64,000 bases of DNA from Pseudogemmobacter sp044142105 (GCF_044142105.1 NZ_JBGTYM010000006.1:191623-255622); one strand, 5' to 3'. Shown: positions 49,423-58,717, numbered from the stretch's first letter. Numbers and translations: made by a program. The notes: generated by a model from the letters alone, not told the origin.

Positions 49423-50516
49423 ACATTCTGAAGGTGCTGGGACTGACCGCCGCAACGGTCGGCGCACCCGCGATCCTGTCTGCACAAGAAGTCCCGGATT
49501 ACTATCCGGCCGATTACAGCAGCATCATCGAAGCCTCGCGCGCGGAATCCGGCGTGATGATCTATTCCAACATGGCCGACAACAACTGGGCCCCGCTGCT
49601 GGAAGGTTTCCGCGCCAAATATCCCTGGATCAAGGTCGAAACCGTCGACCTCGGCTCGGGCACCGTGCATTCGCGCTGGGAGGCCGAAAAAGGCTCCAGC
49701 ACCCGCACCGCCGACATTCTGGTCTCGGGCGCGAATGACCGCTGGGCCAGCTATGGCAAGGACGGGTTGATGGAGGCTTACGAAAGCCCCGAATATGCCC
49801 ATCTGCCCGATTTCGCGAAGCCCTACCCCGGTGTTTCGGTGATGTCGGCCGACCCGCTGGTCATCACGTACAACGCCGCCCTTCTGCCGGAAGAGCAGCG
49901 TCCGACCGGCTTTGCCTCGCTGGCCGCCGCCGCCGTGGCCGATCCGGGCACCTTCGATGGCCGCATCACCACCTATGACGCTGCGCGCAACAGCTTTGGC
50001 CTGGCCGCATGGTGGAACTACCTGGACAAGAAGGGCGAGGCCGGCTGGGCCGATCTGCGCGCCATCGGCCCGATGATCCGGGGCGAGACCTCGGGCGGGC
50101 CGATGAACGAGAAGATCGCGACCGGTGAATATGTGATCGGCGTAGCGGTTTCGGGCATCACCATCTTCCCGCGCCTGGAACAGGCAGGTGGCGAGATCCT
50201 GGGCTTCGCCTTCCCCGATGACGGCACCATCATGATGCTGCGCGGCATGGGCATTCCGCAGGGCGCGGCCAATCCGAACTCGGCCAAGCTCTTCGTCGAT
50301 TTCGCGCTGTCGACCGAAGGCCAGACGCTGGTCGGCAAGGGCGGTCTGGTACCCTATCGCGAGGACGTGCCGGAAGATCAGGTGCGCTACACCTTCCAGG
50401 GCATTGGCGAGATCGTCGGTGTCGACAACCTGATCATCGCCGGTTTCGACGAGCGTCTGATCACCGAAGCGGCGGCCTTCTCCGAGAAGTTCACTGCGGC
50501 CCTGTCGGGCAAGTAA
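49419..50516 (+). CDS. ABC transporter periplasmic binding protein, iron(III)/Fbp-like family
   Basis: A 365-residue exported binding protein with a 22-residue signal ending PAILSA. The mature part shows ASRAESGVMIYSNMADNNWA, FRAKYPWIKVETVDLGSG and YNAALLPEEQRPTGFASL, as in the AfuA/FbpA-like group. Members of this group carry ferric ions, but also phosphonates, sugars and organic acids. The tyrosine pair that binds iron in true FbpA is not evident. With acid-catabolism genes downstream, an organic anion is the likelier ligand. AGGAGGAGAAGG lies just upstream. Confidence 0.88.
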   Translation: MNILKVLGLTAATVGAPAILSAQEVPDYYPADYSSIIEASRAESGVMIYSNMADNNWAPLLEGFRAKYPWIKVETVDLGSGTVHSRWEAEKGSSTRTADILVSGANDRWASYGKDGLMEAYESPEYAHLPDFAKPYPGVSVMSADPLVITYNAALLPEEQRPTGFASLAAAAVADPGTFDGRITTYDAARNSFGLAAWWNYLDKKGEAGWADLRAIGPMIRGETSGGPMNEKIATGEYVIGVAVSGITIFPRLEQAGGEILGFAFPDDGTIMMLRGMGIPQGAANPNSAKLFVDFALSTEGQTLVGKGGLVPYREDVPEDQVRYTFQGIGEIVGVDNLIIAGFDERLITEAAAFSEKFTAALSGK

Positions 50517-50576
50517 CGACCCCGGGGCGGCTTGGCCGATGGGCCGCCGCCCCCTCAACCTTTCAAGGTATTCCCG

Positions 50577-52292
50577 ATGACGGATCTCTCCGAAGCCGGC
50601 CGCACCAGGCCGATCGACAGGTCACGCTTGATTTACTGGGGCGTCGCCGTGCTGACGACCCTTCTGGTACTCGGGCCCATCCTGCCGATCATCACCCAGG
50701 CCTTCCTCGACAAGCCGCTGTATGACGAGAGCGCCGCCTTCACGATGGAAAACTTCGGTCGCCTGACCAGCGAGCCGGGGATGACCCAGGTCTTCGTGAA
50801 CACGCTGTATTTCGGCCTGCTGACGATGGTCGTGGCGCAGATGTTCGGTGCGGTCATGGCCGTGCTGGTCGGCCGTACCAATCTGCCCGGTCGCAGATGG
50901 ATGGGCGAGGTCTTCATCTGGCCGCTGTTCGTGTCCAACCTGGTGATCGCCTTCGGCTGGTTCACCATGTACGGCCCGTCGGGCTTCATCACGCTGGCCG
51001 CGAAAAGCTACCTCGGCGGGGCGCCATGGAACCTCTATTCCGTCACCGGCATGGGCATTGTCGCGGGCCTCAGCCAGGCACCGCTGACTTACCTGATGTG
51101 CCTTGCCGCCGTGACCAAGGCGGATCCGCAGCTTGAGGATGCCGCGCGTTCGACCGGCGCAGGCCCGTTCCGCGCGCTGTGGTCGGTGACGATTCCGATG
51201 ATCCGTCCGGCGATGATCTATTCCGCCGTGCTGAACTTCGTCGTCGGCATCGAGATGCTGGCCATTCCGCTGCTGTTCGGCGGTCCCTCGGGCATCCAGA
51301 CGGTCACGACCTTCCTCTATGACAAGGGCATCAACGCCGCCGTCCGGCCGGAATATGGCATCGTCGGCGCCGCCGCGATCATCCTTCTGATCATCGTGGC
51401 GCTGCTGGTCTGGTTGCAGGGCTATCTGATGAAGGGCGCAGGCCGCTTCGTCACCGTGCGCGGCAAGGCGAGCCGTCCCTCGATCCTGGAGCTTGGCGCC
51501 TGGCGCTGGCCCGCCTTCGCCTTCGTCTTCGGCTTCGTGTTCTTCACGATCCTGGCGATCTTCGGCGGCATCTTCCTGCGCTCGGCCGTGACCTTCCTGA
51601 CGCCGCTGATCCCGTTCTGGAAGGTGATGACCACCGCGAACTTCGATCTGGTCTTCAGCTCGCCCAACTACGTCCGGTCCATCGTGAACTCGGTCGTCGT
51701 GGCCACAGTGGGGGCCGCCATCGGCACCTTCTTCATCGCCGTCATCGCGCTGATCGCACGGCGGTCCGACTTCCGCTTCCGCCGTCCGCTGGAATACGTG
51801 GCTCTCTTCCCGCGCTCGCTGCCCGGGATCATCGCCGGCCTCGGCTTCTTCTACGCTGTCCTCTGGCTGCCCGGGGCGGATCTGATCCGCGGCACGATCG
51901 TCGTGCTGATCCTGGCCTTCGTGATCCGCTATATCCCGGTCGGCTTCGGCGCCATCGCCCCGGCGCTGGCCCAGATCGGCGAGGAGCTGGACCGCGGGGC
52001 GCGCATCTCAGGCGCGGATTGGTGGACGACCGTGACCCGGATCATCCTGCCGATCCTGAAGCCCGCGCTCTTCAGTTGCTATGCTCTGCTGTTCATCCAC
52101 TTCTTCAAGGAATACGTGACCGCCGCTTTCCTGTATCAGCCGGGGTCCGAGATCATCGGCACCACCATGCTCCAGCTGGTGGCTCAGGGCGACAATGGCC
52201 CGGTCTCTGCCCTTGCCACCATCCAAGTCATCATCACGGCGCTGTTCGTCATCCTTGCGCGCCGCCTGCTGGGAGCCAAGATCTATGGCTGA
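50577..52292 (+). CDS. ABC transporter permease with two fused membrane domains (FbpB-like)
   Basis: A 571-residue inner-membrane protein with about 12 segments and two EAA loops. The first is LEDAARSTGAGPFRALWSVT in the N-terminal half. The second is LDRGARISGADWWTTVTRII in the C-terminal half. Thus a single chain replaces the usual permease dimer, as in FbpB/SfuB. The ATG at 50577 is used; it lies 60 bases after the binding-protein stop. Its end overlaps the ATPase gene by 8 bases. Confidence 0.93.
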   Translation: MTDLSEAGRTRPIDRSRLIYWGVAVLTTLLVLGPILPIITQAFLDKPLYDESAAFTMENFGRLTSEPGMTQVFVNTLYFGLLTMVVAQMFGAVMAVLVGRTNLPGRRWMGEVFIWPLFVSNLVIAFGWFTMYGPSGFITLAAKSYLGGAPWNLYSVTGMGIVAGLSQAPLTYLMCLAAVTKADPQLEDAARSTGAGPFRALWSVTIPMIRPAMIYSAVLNFVVGIEMLAIPLLFGGPSGIQTVTTFLYDKGINAAVRPEYGIVGAAAIILLIIVALLVWLQGYLMKGAGRFVTVRGKASRPSILELGAWRWPAFAFVFGFVFFTILAIFGGIFLRSAVTFLTPLIPFWKVMTTANFDLVFSSPNYVRSIVNSVVVATVGAAIGTFFIAVIALIARRSDFRFRRPLEYVALFPRSLPGIIAGLGFFYAVLWLPGADLIRGTIVVLILAFVIRYIPVGFGAIAPALAQIGEELDRGARISGADWWTTVTRIILPILKPALFSCYALLFIHFFKEYVTAAFLYQPGSEIIGTTMLQLVAQGDNGPVSALATIQVIITALFVILARRLLGAKIYG

Positions 52293-53361
52293 TCTCGTCC
52301 TTGAAAACCTGACCATCAAATACAGCGATGTGACGGCCGTCGAAAACCTGAACATCCACGTCGCGTCGGGTGAGTTTCTCACGCTCCTCGGCCCGTCGGG
52401 CTGCGGCAAGTCGACCTCGCTTTTCGCGGTGGCAGGGTTGAACCATGCCACATCGGGCATCATCCGGGTCGGCGACAAGGTGCTGTTCGACGGCAATCCG
52501 AAGAACACCGTCCCGCCGGAGCGGCGCAACATCGGCCTGGTCTTCCAGTCCTATGCGCTCTGGCCGCACAAGACTGTGGCCGACAACCTGGCCTTCCCGT
52601 TGATCCTGCGGAAGATGGGCAAATCGGAACGCGACGCCCGCATCAAGGAGGCCCTGGGGCTGGTCGAGATGCTGCCCTATGCCGACCGCTTCCCGTTCGA
52701 GCTGTCGGGCGGCCAGCAGCAGCGCGTCGCCCTGGCCCGCGCGCTGGTCTACCGCCCGCCGCTGCTGCTGCTGGACGAACCCCTGTCGAACCTCGACGCC
52801 AAGCTGCGCGAACGCGCCCGGGTCTGGCTGCGCGAGCTGCAGGAGAGACTGAACGTCACCACCATCTATGTGACCCATGACCAGGCCGAGGCCTTGGCCG
52901 TGTCCGACCGGATCGCGGTGATGAGCATGGGGCGGATGCGTCAGTTGGGGTCTCCGCGCGAGATTTACGAACGCCCGGCGGACAGTTTCGTCGCCGACTT
53001 CATCGGCTCGTCCAACTTCCTGGACGGGAAGATGATCGAAAGCGGCGCCGATCAGGCCCGCATCCGTTTGGCGGATGGCACCGAGATCACCACGCCCTCC
53101 GGCCGCGCCGGTGCCGATGGCGCGCTGGTCGTGGCGGTGCGGCCTGAGCGGATCGAGGTCGTCTCGGAGCTTGGCCCCAACTGCCTGCGGGTCAGCGTAG
53201 CGCAGAAGGTCTATCTCGGCTCGGTCTGGCAATATGTCGTCCGCGCGGGCGAGATGGAGTTCCGCATCCAGACCACTTTCGAGATCAACGATCCTACCGT
53301 GATCGTCCGCATCCCCTCGGAGCATTGCGCGGTATTTGCCGAGAAATTCGCGGGGAACTGA
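52285..53361 (+). CDS. ABC transporter ATP-binding protein (FbpC/PotA-like)
   Basis: A 358-residue ATPase. Walker A is GPSGCGKST, the Q-loop lies in LVFQSYALWPHK, the signature is LSGGQQQR, Walker B is LLLLDEPLSNLD and the H-loop is YVTHDQAEAL. A TOBE-like regulatory domain fills the last 120 residues. ATG 52285 overlaps the permease end. The CoA-transferase gene follows after only 3 bases, tying transport to the metabolic genes. Confidence 0.94.
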   Translation: MADLVLENLTIKYSDVTAVENLNIHVASGEFLTLLGPSGCGKSTSLFAVAGLNHATSGIIRVGDKVLFDGNPKNTVPPERRNIGLVFQSYALWPHKTVADNLAFPLILRKMGKSERDARIKEALGLVEMLPYADRFPFELSGGQQQRVALARALVYRPPLLLLDEPLSNLDAKLRERARVWLRELQERLNVTTIYVTHDQAEALAVSDRIAVMSMGRMRQLGSPREIYERPADSFVADFIGSSNFLDGKMIESGADQARIRLADGTEITTPSGRAGADGALVVAVRPERIEVVSELGPNCLRVSVAQKVYLGSVWQYVVRAGEMEFRIQTTFEINDPTVIVRIPSEHCAVFAEKFAGN

Positions 53362-53364
53362 ACG

Positions 53365-54552
53365 ATGATCCGCTTCGATGCAACCCGGCAGGGACCACTG
53401 CACGGCATCCGCGTCGTCGATGTCTCGCGGCTGGTGGCGGGGAACATGACCTCGCTTCAGCTGGCCGACTTCGGGGCCGAGGTGATCAAGGTCGAGCCGC
53501 CCTCGGGCGATCCGCTGCGCGACTGGCGCGATGGCGGGCAGTCGTTGCACTGGAAGACCTATGGCCGCAACAAGCGGTCGATCCGGCTGAACCTGCGCGA
53601 GGCCCCGGCGATGGAGGCCTTGCGCCGACTGCTGGCGGGCGCGGATGTGTTCATCGAGAACTACCGCCCCGGCACGCTGGAAGAGATGGGCCTTGGCCCG
53701 GATGCTCTGGCCGGGCTGAACCCGCGCCTCGTGACCCTGCGCATCTCGGGCTTCGGCCAGACGGGCCCCTACGCCAAGCTGCCGGGCTTCGGCACGCTTG
53801 TCGAGGCGATGAGCGGGTATGCCGCCCGCACCGGCTTCCTCGACCGTGAGCCCGTCCTGCCGCCCCTCGCTTTGGCCGACATGATCGCCGGGATCACAGG
53901 CGCCAATGCGGTGATGATGGCGCTTTACGCCCGCGAACGCGGCGAGGTGCAGGGTCAGGTCATCGACCTGTCGCTCTTGGAGCCGATCTTCGCCGTGCTG
54001 GGGCCGGAGGCCGCGATCTACAAGACCACCGGCAAGGTGAAGGAACGCTCGGGGTCCGCCTCCAACACCGTCTCGCCGCGCAATGTCTATCGCTGCAACG
54101 ATGGGAAGTTCGTGGCGCTGTCGGGGTCGACCCAGACCGTCGCCCTGCGGATTTTCGAAGTGATCGGCAAGCCGGAGATGAAGGCCGACCCCCGCTTCTC
54201 GACCAATGTCGAGCGGGTGAAGCACCGCGATCTGGTGGATACGGCCGTCGCACAATGGTTCCTGACCCGCAGCCGCGACGAGGCCCTGGCCGAGATGCGG
54301 GCGGCAGGGGCGACGGTCGGCCCGGTCTATGACATCGCCGACATCGCCACCGACCGGCATTTCGCGGAACGAGAGATCATCGTCGAGGTCGAGGATGCCA
54401 AGAACGGCAGCCTGCCGCAGCACAACATCTTCCCCCGCCTTGCGGCCACCCCCGGCGCCTTCCGCTACCCCGCGCCCGAGATCGGCGAGCAGACGGCGGA
54501 GATCCTTGCCGAGATCGGCATGACCCTCACCGATCTGGAGGAAAAAGCATGA
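53365..54552 (+). CDS. CaiB/BaiF (class III) CoA-transferase
   Basis: A 395-residue enzyme that would move CoA from one acyl-CoA to a free carboxylic acid. It opens with GIRVVDVSRLVAGNMTSLQL and ADFGAEVIKVEPPSGDPLRD, both typical. The catalytic Asp is Asp172 in LALADMIAG, which forms the aspartyl-CoA intermediate. FIENYRPGTLEEMGLG and GYAARTG are also conserved. With a CitE-like lyase directly downstream (ATGA overlap), the probable product is a hydroxyacyl-CoA that is then cleaved. Confidence 0.92.
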   Translation: MIRFDATRQGPLHGIRVVDVSRLVAGNMTSLQLADFGAEVIKVEPPSGDPLRDWRDGGQSLHWKTYGRNKRSIRLNLREAPAMEALRRLLAGADVFIENYRPGTLEEMGLGPDALAGLNPRLVTLRISGFGQTGPYAKLPGFGTLVEAMSGYAARTGFLDREPVLPPLALADMIAGITGANAVMMALYARERGEVQGQVIDLSLLEPIFAVLGPEAAIYKTTGKVKERSGSASNTVSPRNVYRCNDGKFVALSGSTQTVALRIFEVIGKPEMKADPRFSTNVERVKHRDLVDTAVAQWFLTRSRDEALAEMRAAGATVGPVYDIADIATDRHFAEREIIVEVEDAKNGSLPQHNIFPRLAATPGAFRYPAPEIGEQTAEILAEIGMTLTDLEEKA

Positions 54553-55391
54553 TCCGCTCCCTCCTCTACGTCCCCGGCAACACCCCGCGTTTCTTGGAAA
54601 AAGCTGGGCAGCGCGGCGCCGATGTGGTCATCATCGACCTTGAGGATGCCGTGCCGGAGGCCTCGAAAACCGAAGCCCGCGAGATGTTGGCACAATCGGT
54701 GCCGATGGTCGCCGCAGGCGGCTGTCAGGTCTATGTCCGCGTGAACATGACCGAACGGCTGTTCGACGACGCCACCGCTGCAGCCAAGGCGGGGGCAGCG
54801 GCGATCTACCTGCCCAAGATTAATGACGTTGGTCTCCTGCACCGCTTGGCCGCGCATCTGGCCCCTCTCGAGACCGACCGGAAGCCCATGGGATTCGTCC
54901 CGCTGATCGAAGACCCAGAGGGCCTGTTCGAGGCCCGCGCCATCGCCAAGGGCCCCCGCGTCATCGCCCTTTCGGCGGGGGGCGAGGATCTGGCGACCTC
55001 GATGGGCGCCAAGCCCACGCCCGAGGTCCTGCGCCAGCCCAAGCTGATGATCCATTATGCCGCCAAGGCGGCAGGTGTGCTGTCCTTCGGCCTCTTCCGC
55101 TCTACCGCCGATTTCAGCGACACCGTCGCCATCCGCGCCGCAGCACTGGAAGCGCGCGATTTCGGCTTCGACGGCGCCAGCTGCATCCACCCCGCGGTGG
55201 TGCCGGTGCTGAACGAGGCCTTCAGCCCGACCGAGGAAGAGCTTGACTGGGCGCGCCGCGTGATCGCGGCCAACCGCATCGAAGCCGCCGCAGGCCGCGG
55301 GGCCTTCACGCTGGAGGACAAGTTCATCGACGCCCCCATCGTGACCCGTGCCGAACAGCTGCTCGCCCGTTTCAACAAGGACCAAGCATGA
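54549..55391 (+). CDS. HpcH/HpaI aldolase / citrate lyase beta-like protein (CitE family)
   Basis: A 280-residue TIM-barrel lyase. It begins IRSLLYVPGNTPRFLEKAGQ and continues DVVIIDLEDAVPEASK, the CitE signature with metal-binding acids; VYVRVNMT supplies the conserved arginine and FVPLIEDPEGLFEA the next acid. CitE-like proteins cleave citryl-, malyl- or citramalyl-CoA type thioesters to acetyl-CoA and an oxo acid. The upstream CoA-transferase would make the thioester. Both flanking genes overlap it by ATGA. Confidence 0.9.
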   Translation: MIRSLLYVPGNTPRFLEKAGQRGADVVIIDLEDAVPEASKTEAREMLAQSVPMVAAGGCQVYVRVNMTERLFDDATAAAKAGAAAIYLPKINDVGLLHRLAAHLAPLETDRKPMGFVPLIEDPEGLFEARAIAKGPRVIALSAGGEDLATSMGAKPTPEVLRQPKLMIHYAAKAAGVLSFGLFRSTADFSDTVAIRAAALEARDFGFDGASCIHPAVVPVLNEAFSPTEEELDWARRVIAANRIEAAAGRGAFTLEDKFIDAPIVTRAEQLLARFNKDQA

Positions 55392-56392
55392 CCCGCGCCC
55401 CCAATGGTTCCGGTCGCAGCCGCCGCATTCTGGTGACCCACACCCAGATCGCGCAAAGCGCCATCGAGCTTCTGAACGACAATGATATCGACGTGTTCTT
55501 CTCGCCGCCCTACGACCCCTCCGATGTGGTCGCGGCACGGGCGGCAGAGCTGCAGATTGATGCGATCATGGTGCGGCAGGGCAAGATCAACGATCAGGTC
55601 ATCGGCGCCTCGCCCAAGCTGAAGGTGATCGTCAAGCATGGCGTCGGCGTCGACAATGTTGACCTGACCGCCGCCCATGCGCGCGGCATCCCGGTCCTGC
55701 GCTCGATGGGGTCGAACTCACGGGCGGTGGCGGAACATGCGATCGCCTTGGCGTTGATGCTGGTGAAAGAGATCCAGCCCCTGAATGCGGCGGTGAAGGG
55801 CGGCGACTGGCCGAAACCGACCTTCATCGGCAAGGATTTCCAAGGGGCCACCATCGGTCTGGTCGGTTATGGCGGTATCGGCCGTGAGACCGCCCGCATG
55901 GCCGAGGCCCTGGGGATGGAGGTCGTGGTCCATGACCCCTACGCCCCGCAAGCGGCCGAGGCCGATGGTTTCGCCACCGCCGCCGATCTGGATGCGATGC
56001 TGCCCGGGCTGGACATCCTCAGCCTGCATTGCCCGCTGACCGCCACCACCCGCGACCTGATCGACAACCGCCGCCTGTCGCTGATGAAACCCACCGCCGT
56101 GATCGTGAACACCGCAAGGGGCGGGATCATTGACGAGGCGGCCCTCGCGCAGGCTCTGGCACAGAAAACCATCGCCGGCGCCGCGCTGGACAGTTTCGCC
56201 ACTGAACCCCCGGCGGCGGACAACCCGCTCTGGGCGCTGCCCACCCTGACCGCCACGCCCCATATCGGCGGCGTCACCGCCGGATCGGCGCGGTCAATGG
56301 CGGAAATCGCCGCCCGCCACATCATCTCCGTGCTGGACGGCAACGCGCCCGACGAGGCCTCGCTGGCCCGCCCCTCCGAACTTGCCGCCTGA
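55388..56392 (+). CDS. NAD-dependent D-2-hydroxyacid dehydrogenase
   Basis: A 334-residue dehydrogenase. The NAD-binding loop is LVGYGGIGRETARMAEALGM. The catalytic triad is visible in order: Arg in NTARGGIIDEAAL, Glu in FATEPPA and His in TPHIGGVT. KHGVGVDNVDLTAAHARGIP and NSRAVAEHAIAL are typical of the phosphoglycerate-dehydrogenase-like branch. It would interconvert a 2-hydroxy acid and a 2-oxo acid upstream or downstream of the CoA steps. A 25-residue polar leader precedes the fold. Confidence 0.93.
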   Translation: MTRAPNGSGRSRRILVTHTQIAQSAIELLNDNDIDVFFSPPYDPSDVVAARAAELQIDAIMVRQGKINDQVIGASPKLKVIVKHGVGVDNVDLTAAHARGIPVLRSMGSNSRAVAEHAIALALMLVKEIQPLNAAVKGGDWPKPTFIGKDFQGATIGLVGYGGIGRETARMAEALGMEVVVHDPYAPQAAEADGFATAADLDAMLPGLDILSLHCPLTATTRDLIDNRRLSLMKPTAVIVNTARGGIIDEAALAQALAQKTIAGAALDSFATEPPAADNPLWALPTLTATPHIGGVTAGSARSMAEIAARHIISVLDGNAPDEASLARPSELAA

Positions 56393-56404
56393 AGGACCAA
56401 AAAC

Positions 56405-57082
56405 ATGACCCACGGTTTCCGCATCAAACGCAGCTGGTCCCGCATCAGCGCCGACCTCGTCGAGGCCTTCCGCACGCTGCCGGTGGCCAATGTCAGCGAC
56501 AGCATGTCCCGCCTCGCCGCCTTCGGGCCGGAACTGCGGCCCATGCATGGCTCGGGCGTGCTGGCCGGACCTGCGCTGACGGTCCGCTCGCGCCCGGGGG
56601 ACAACCTGATGCTGCACAAGGCGATCGACATGGCCCAGCCGGGCGATGTGATAGTGATGGATGCGGGCGGCGATCTGACCAATTCGCTGATGGGAGAGCT
56701 GATGCTGGCCCATGCCATCCGCCGGGGCGTTGCGGGCGTGGTCCTGCATGGCGCGATCCGCGATGCCGAGGCGATCCGCGAGCGCAACCTGCCGTTCTAC
56801 GCCTGCGGCATCACCCATCGCGGGCCCTACAAGAACGGCCCGGGAGAGATCGGCCTGCCCGTTTCGCTCGGCGGCTCGATTATCAACCCCGGCGACCTGA
56901 TCCTGGGCGATTTCGACGGTGTGGTCGCCGTCCCGCGGGAGGAGGCGGAGGCAATCCTCGCCGCCACCCTCAAGAAACACGCAGCGGAGACGAAGCAGAT
57001 GGCCGAGACCGAGGCTGGAACGCTGAACCGCGCCTGGGTCGACAAGGCGCTGGAAGAGGCCGGTTGCATCTGGCTGGATTGA
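56405..57082 (+). CDS. RraA-family aldolase/decarboxylase (4-hydroxy-4-methyl-2-oxoglutarate aldolase-like)
   Basis: A 225-residue protein. GGDLTNSLMGELMLAHAIRR and GVVLHGAIRDAEAIRE give the metal- and substrate-binding Arg-Asp pair of the enzymatic members, so it is more likely an aldolase or oxaloacetate decarboxylase than the RNase E inhibitor RraA. NPGDLILGDFDGVVAVP is the conserved end. The reaction fits a catabolic operon releasing pyruvate. It is the last gene, 26 bases before IS copy C. Confidence 0.9.
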   Translation: MTHGFRIKRSWSRISADLVEAFRTLPVANVSDSMSRLAAFGPELRPMHGSGVLAGPALTVRSRPGDNLMLHKAIDMAQPGDVIVMDAGGDLTNSLMGELMLAHAIRRGVAGVVLHGAIRDAEAIRERNLPFYACGITHRGPYKNGPGEIGLPVSLGGSIINPGDLILGDFDGVVAVPREEAEAILAATLKKHAAETKQMAETEAGTLNRAWVDKALEEAGCIWLD

Positions 57083-57108
57083 GGGACGGGCCTGCGTATG
57101 GTCCTGAG

Positions 57109-57859
57109 GGTGCTGTCAGACGAATGCGAACCCGTCTCCGTTCCCCCTTGCCCACCGGCTCGTCACGCAGCGAGGAGGCCGCGCCACTTGGGCCAAGGGC
57201 GGCGGCACGGGTCTATTTGTAGGCGTTGCGAACTTGGAGGTGGCGCTCGGTCGGAAAGTGGGTGTGGGCGGAGGCATGCACTGAAGCGAACTTCTGCAAG
57301 GTATGCATGCGGCGGAACGGCAAGTGTGAATTCTCGGCCCGATTGTTGAGCCAGCGCCGCAGGACCGGATCCGGTCCGTCACGATGGTCTCGGGTCGTCC
57401 GTGCCGCTTCATCTTCATCGTTTTTCTGAGGAATTTCAGGGCCGCCTCGCGGTCCCGCGGCCTGGTGACGACGCTTTCCTGCACCTCGTCCTCATGGTCG
57501 ACGCCCCGCCAGAGGTAGGGCATCGGCCATTGATCCTCACCTAGACCTCGTCCGGGTGCCAGCGCCAGTGGCGGCAGGCGCGCATTGCCTCGACACGCTT
57601 GCCACGGATTTCGGATGCAAACATCGGGCCGAACCTGTTCCACCAATATCGCACGGTCTCGTGGCTGATCTCGACCCCGCGCTCGTGCAGCAGATCCTCG
57701 ACATTGCGCAGGGAGAGCGGGAACCGGATGTAGAGCATCACCGCCAGACGGATGATCGACGGGCTGGTCTTCAAGCGGCGGAACGGCGAGCGCTTAGGCA
57801 TCCACGAAGGCTAGCGGACCGCCCTGCCCCACGGCAAGTGCGGTGCCTCTGACACCACC
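57109..57859 (-). mobile_element. IS6-family insertion sequence, copy C (degenerate, both ends present)
   Basis: GGTGCTGTCAGA (57109-57120) and TCTGACACCACC (57848-57859) are inverted repeats matching at 11 of 12 bases. The 751-base length is slightly short for the family because of an internal deletion. Flanking octamers GTCCTGAG and GTCGCGCT differ, so there is no target duplication. The 219 bases between this element and the FMN reductase gene hold nothing convincing. Confidence 0.82.
57165..57801 (-). pseudogene. Transposase pseudogene (IS6 family, copy C)
   Basis: From ATG 57801 leftwards the N-terminal helix-turn-helix part is intact (RFPLSLRNVEDLLHERGVEI, then RYWWNRFGPMF) up to WRWHPDEV, where a stop interrupts at the first catalytic Asp. 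A second frame continues MPYLWRGVDHEDEVQESVVT and RHGRPETIVTDRIRS. Then a deletion removes the loop before the Glu. No functional transposase can be made. Confidence 0.8.
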
Positions 57860-58078
57860 GTCGCGCTTGAACTGGCGTTCAAGGCAGGCCGCGACGGGAT
57901 GGCACCACTCGGTAAAGGCGGCTGTGCGGAGCTGCTCGTAAGCGTTGCGGAGCGAAGAAATCGCGCTGCCGGTCTGTCCGAGAATATTTCTTCCGTTTCG
58001 CCAGCCACCTTTGGAATGGGCAAAAAGGAATACGCGCATTAAATTCACGACAACATCAATCGTCAATTGGAGCGTTCC

Positions 58079-58630
58079 ATGGCCTTCCGCATCGTCGGCT
58101 TCTCCGGCAGCTTCAGCCAGCCCTCGCGCACCCGCGCATTGGTCGACCTGGCGCTTGGCCGCGCCGCCCAAATATTCGGCGCGACGACGGTTAGCCACGG
58201 CCTGTCGGACCTACAACCTCAACTTGGCACGGCTACCCGGCTTGAGGATTTGCACAGTTTGCCGCGTGCCATCGTGGCTTCGATCCTGTCTGCGGATGCG
58301 CTGATCGTGGGTAGCCCGATCTACAAGGGCAGCTATGGCGGGCTGTTCAAGCATCTCTTCGACCTGATCGACCCTGCCGCGCTGGCCGGCAAGCCGGTGC
58401 TGTTGATCGCGACTGGTGGCGGCGCGCGTCATGCGTTGGTGGTCGAACATCAGCTGCGCCCGCTGTTTGGCTTCTTTGAGGCGGCGGTGCTGCCGACGGG
58501 CCTTTACGCCTCGGCCGCGGATTTCGCCGGAGAAACTCCGGTCGCGGTGCCGCTGCTGGAGCGTCTAGACCGCGCAGTCGACCAATTCGCGCCTTGGTTG
58601 ACGCGCCAGAAAGCTGTCCAGGCCGCCTGA
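58079..58630 (+). CDS. NADPH-dependent FMN reductase (MsuE/SsuE-like)
   Basis: A 183-residue flavodoxin-fold reductase. It begins RIVGFSGSFSQPSRTRALVD, which forms the FMN phosphate loop, and has ADALIVGSPIYKGSYGGLFK and PVLLIATGGGARHALVVEHQ, as in MsuE/SsuE. It would supply FMNH2 to the flavin-dependent monooxygenase encoded 1 kb downstream. GGAG lies 6 bases before the ATG. It is the first gene of the organosulfur-type operon. Confidence 0.9.
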   Translation: MAFRIVGFSGSFSQPSRTRALVDLALGRAAQIFGATTVSHGLSDLQPQLGTATRLEDLHSLPRAIVASILSADALIVGSPIYKGSYGGLFKHLFDLIDPAALAGKPVLLIATGGGARHALVVEHQLRPLFGFFEAAVLPTGLYASAADFAGETPVAVPLLERLDRAVDQFAPWLTRQKAVQAA

Positions 58631-58717
58631 CCCTCCTCCTGATCGATCGCAGACTGACCGGCCCGCCACTGCGGGACACCGGATCGGCTGAGACTTGCCC
58701 CAAGAAAGGACCATTCC

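Noticed and set aside
52249..54423. A 724-codon minus-strand open frame
   Set aside because: It is antisense to the Fbp-type ATPase and CoA-transferase genes, whose protein motifs are unmistakable; the antisense translation resembles no protein.
34739..57859. The three IS6 copies as one intact composite transposon
   Set aside because: All transposase genes are broken, copy A lacks one end, and no matching 8-base duplications flank the outer ends.
57860..58078. A minus-strand frame (57794-58198) to the right of IS copy C
   Set aside because: It crosses the IS end and the FMN reductase start, has no ribosome site and shows no recognisable motif.
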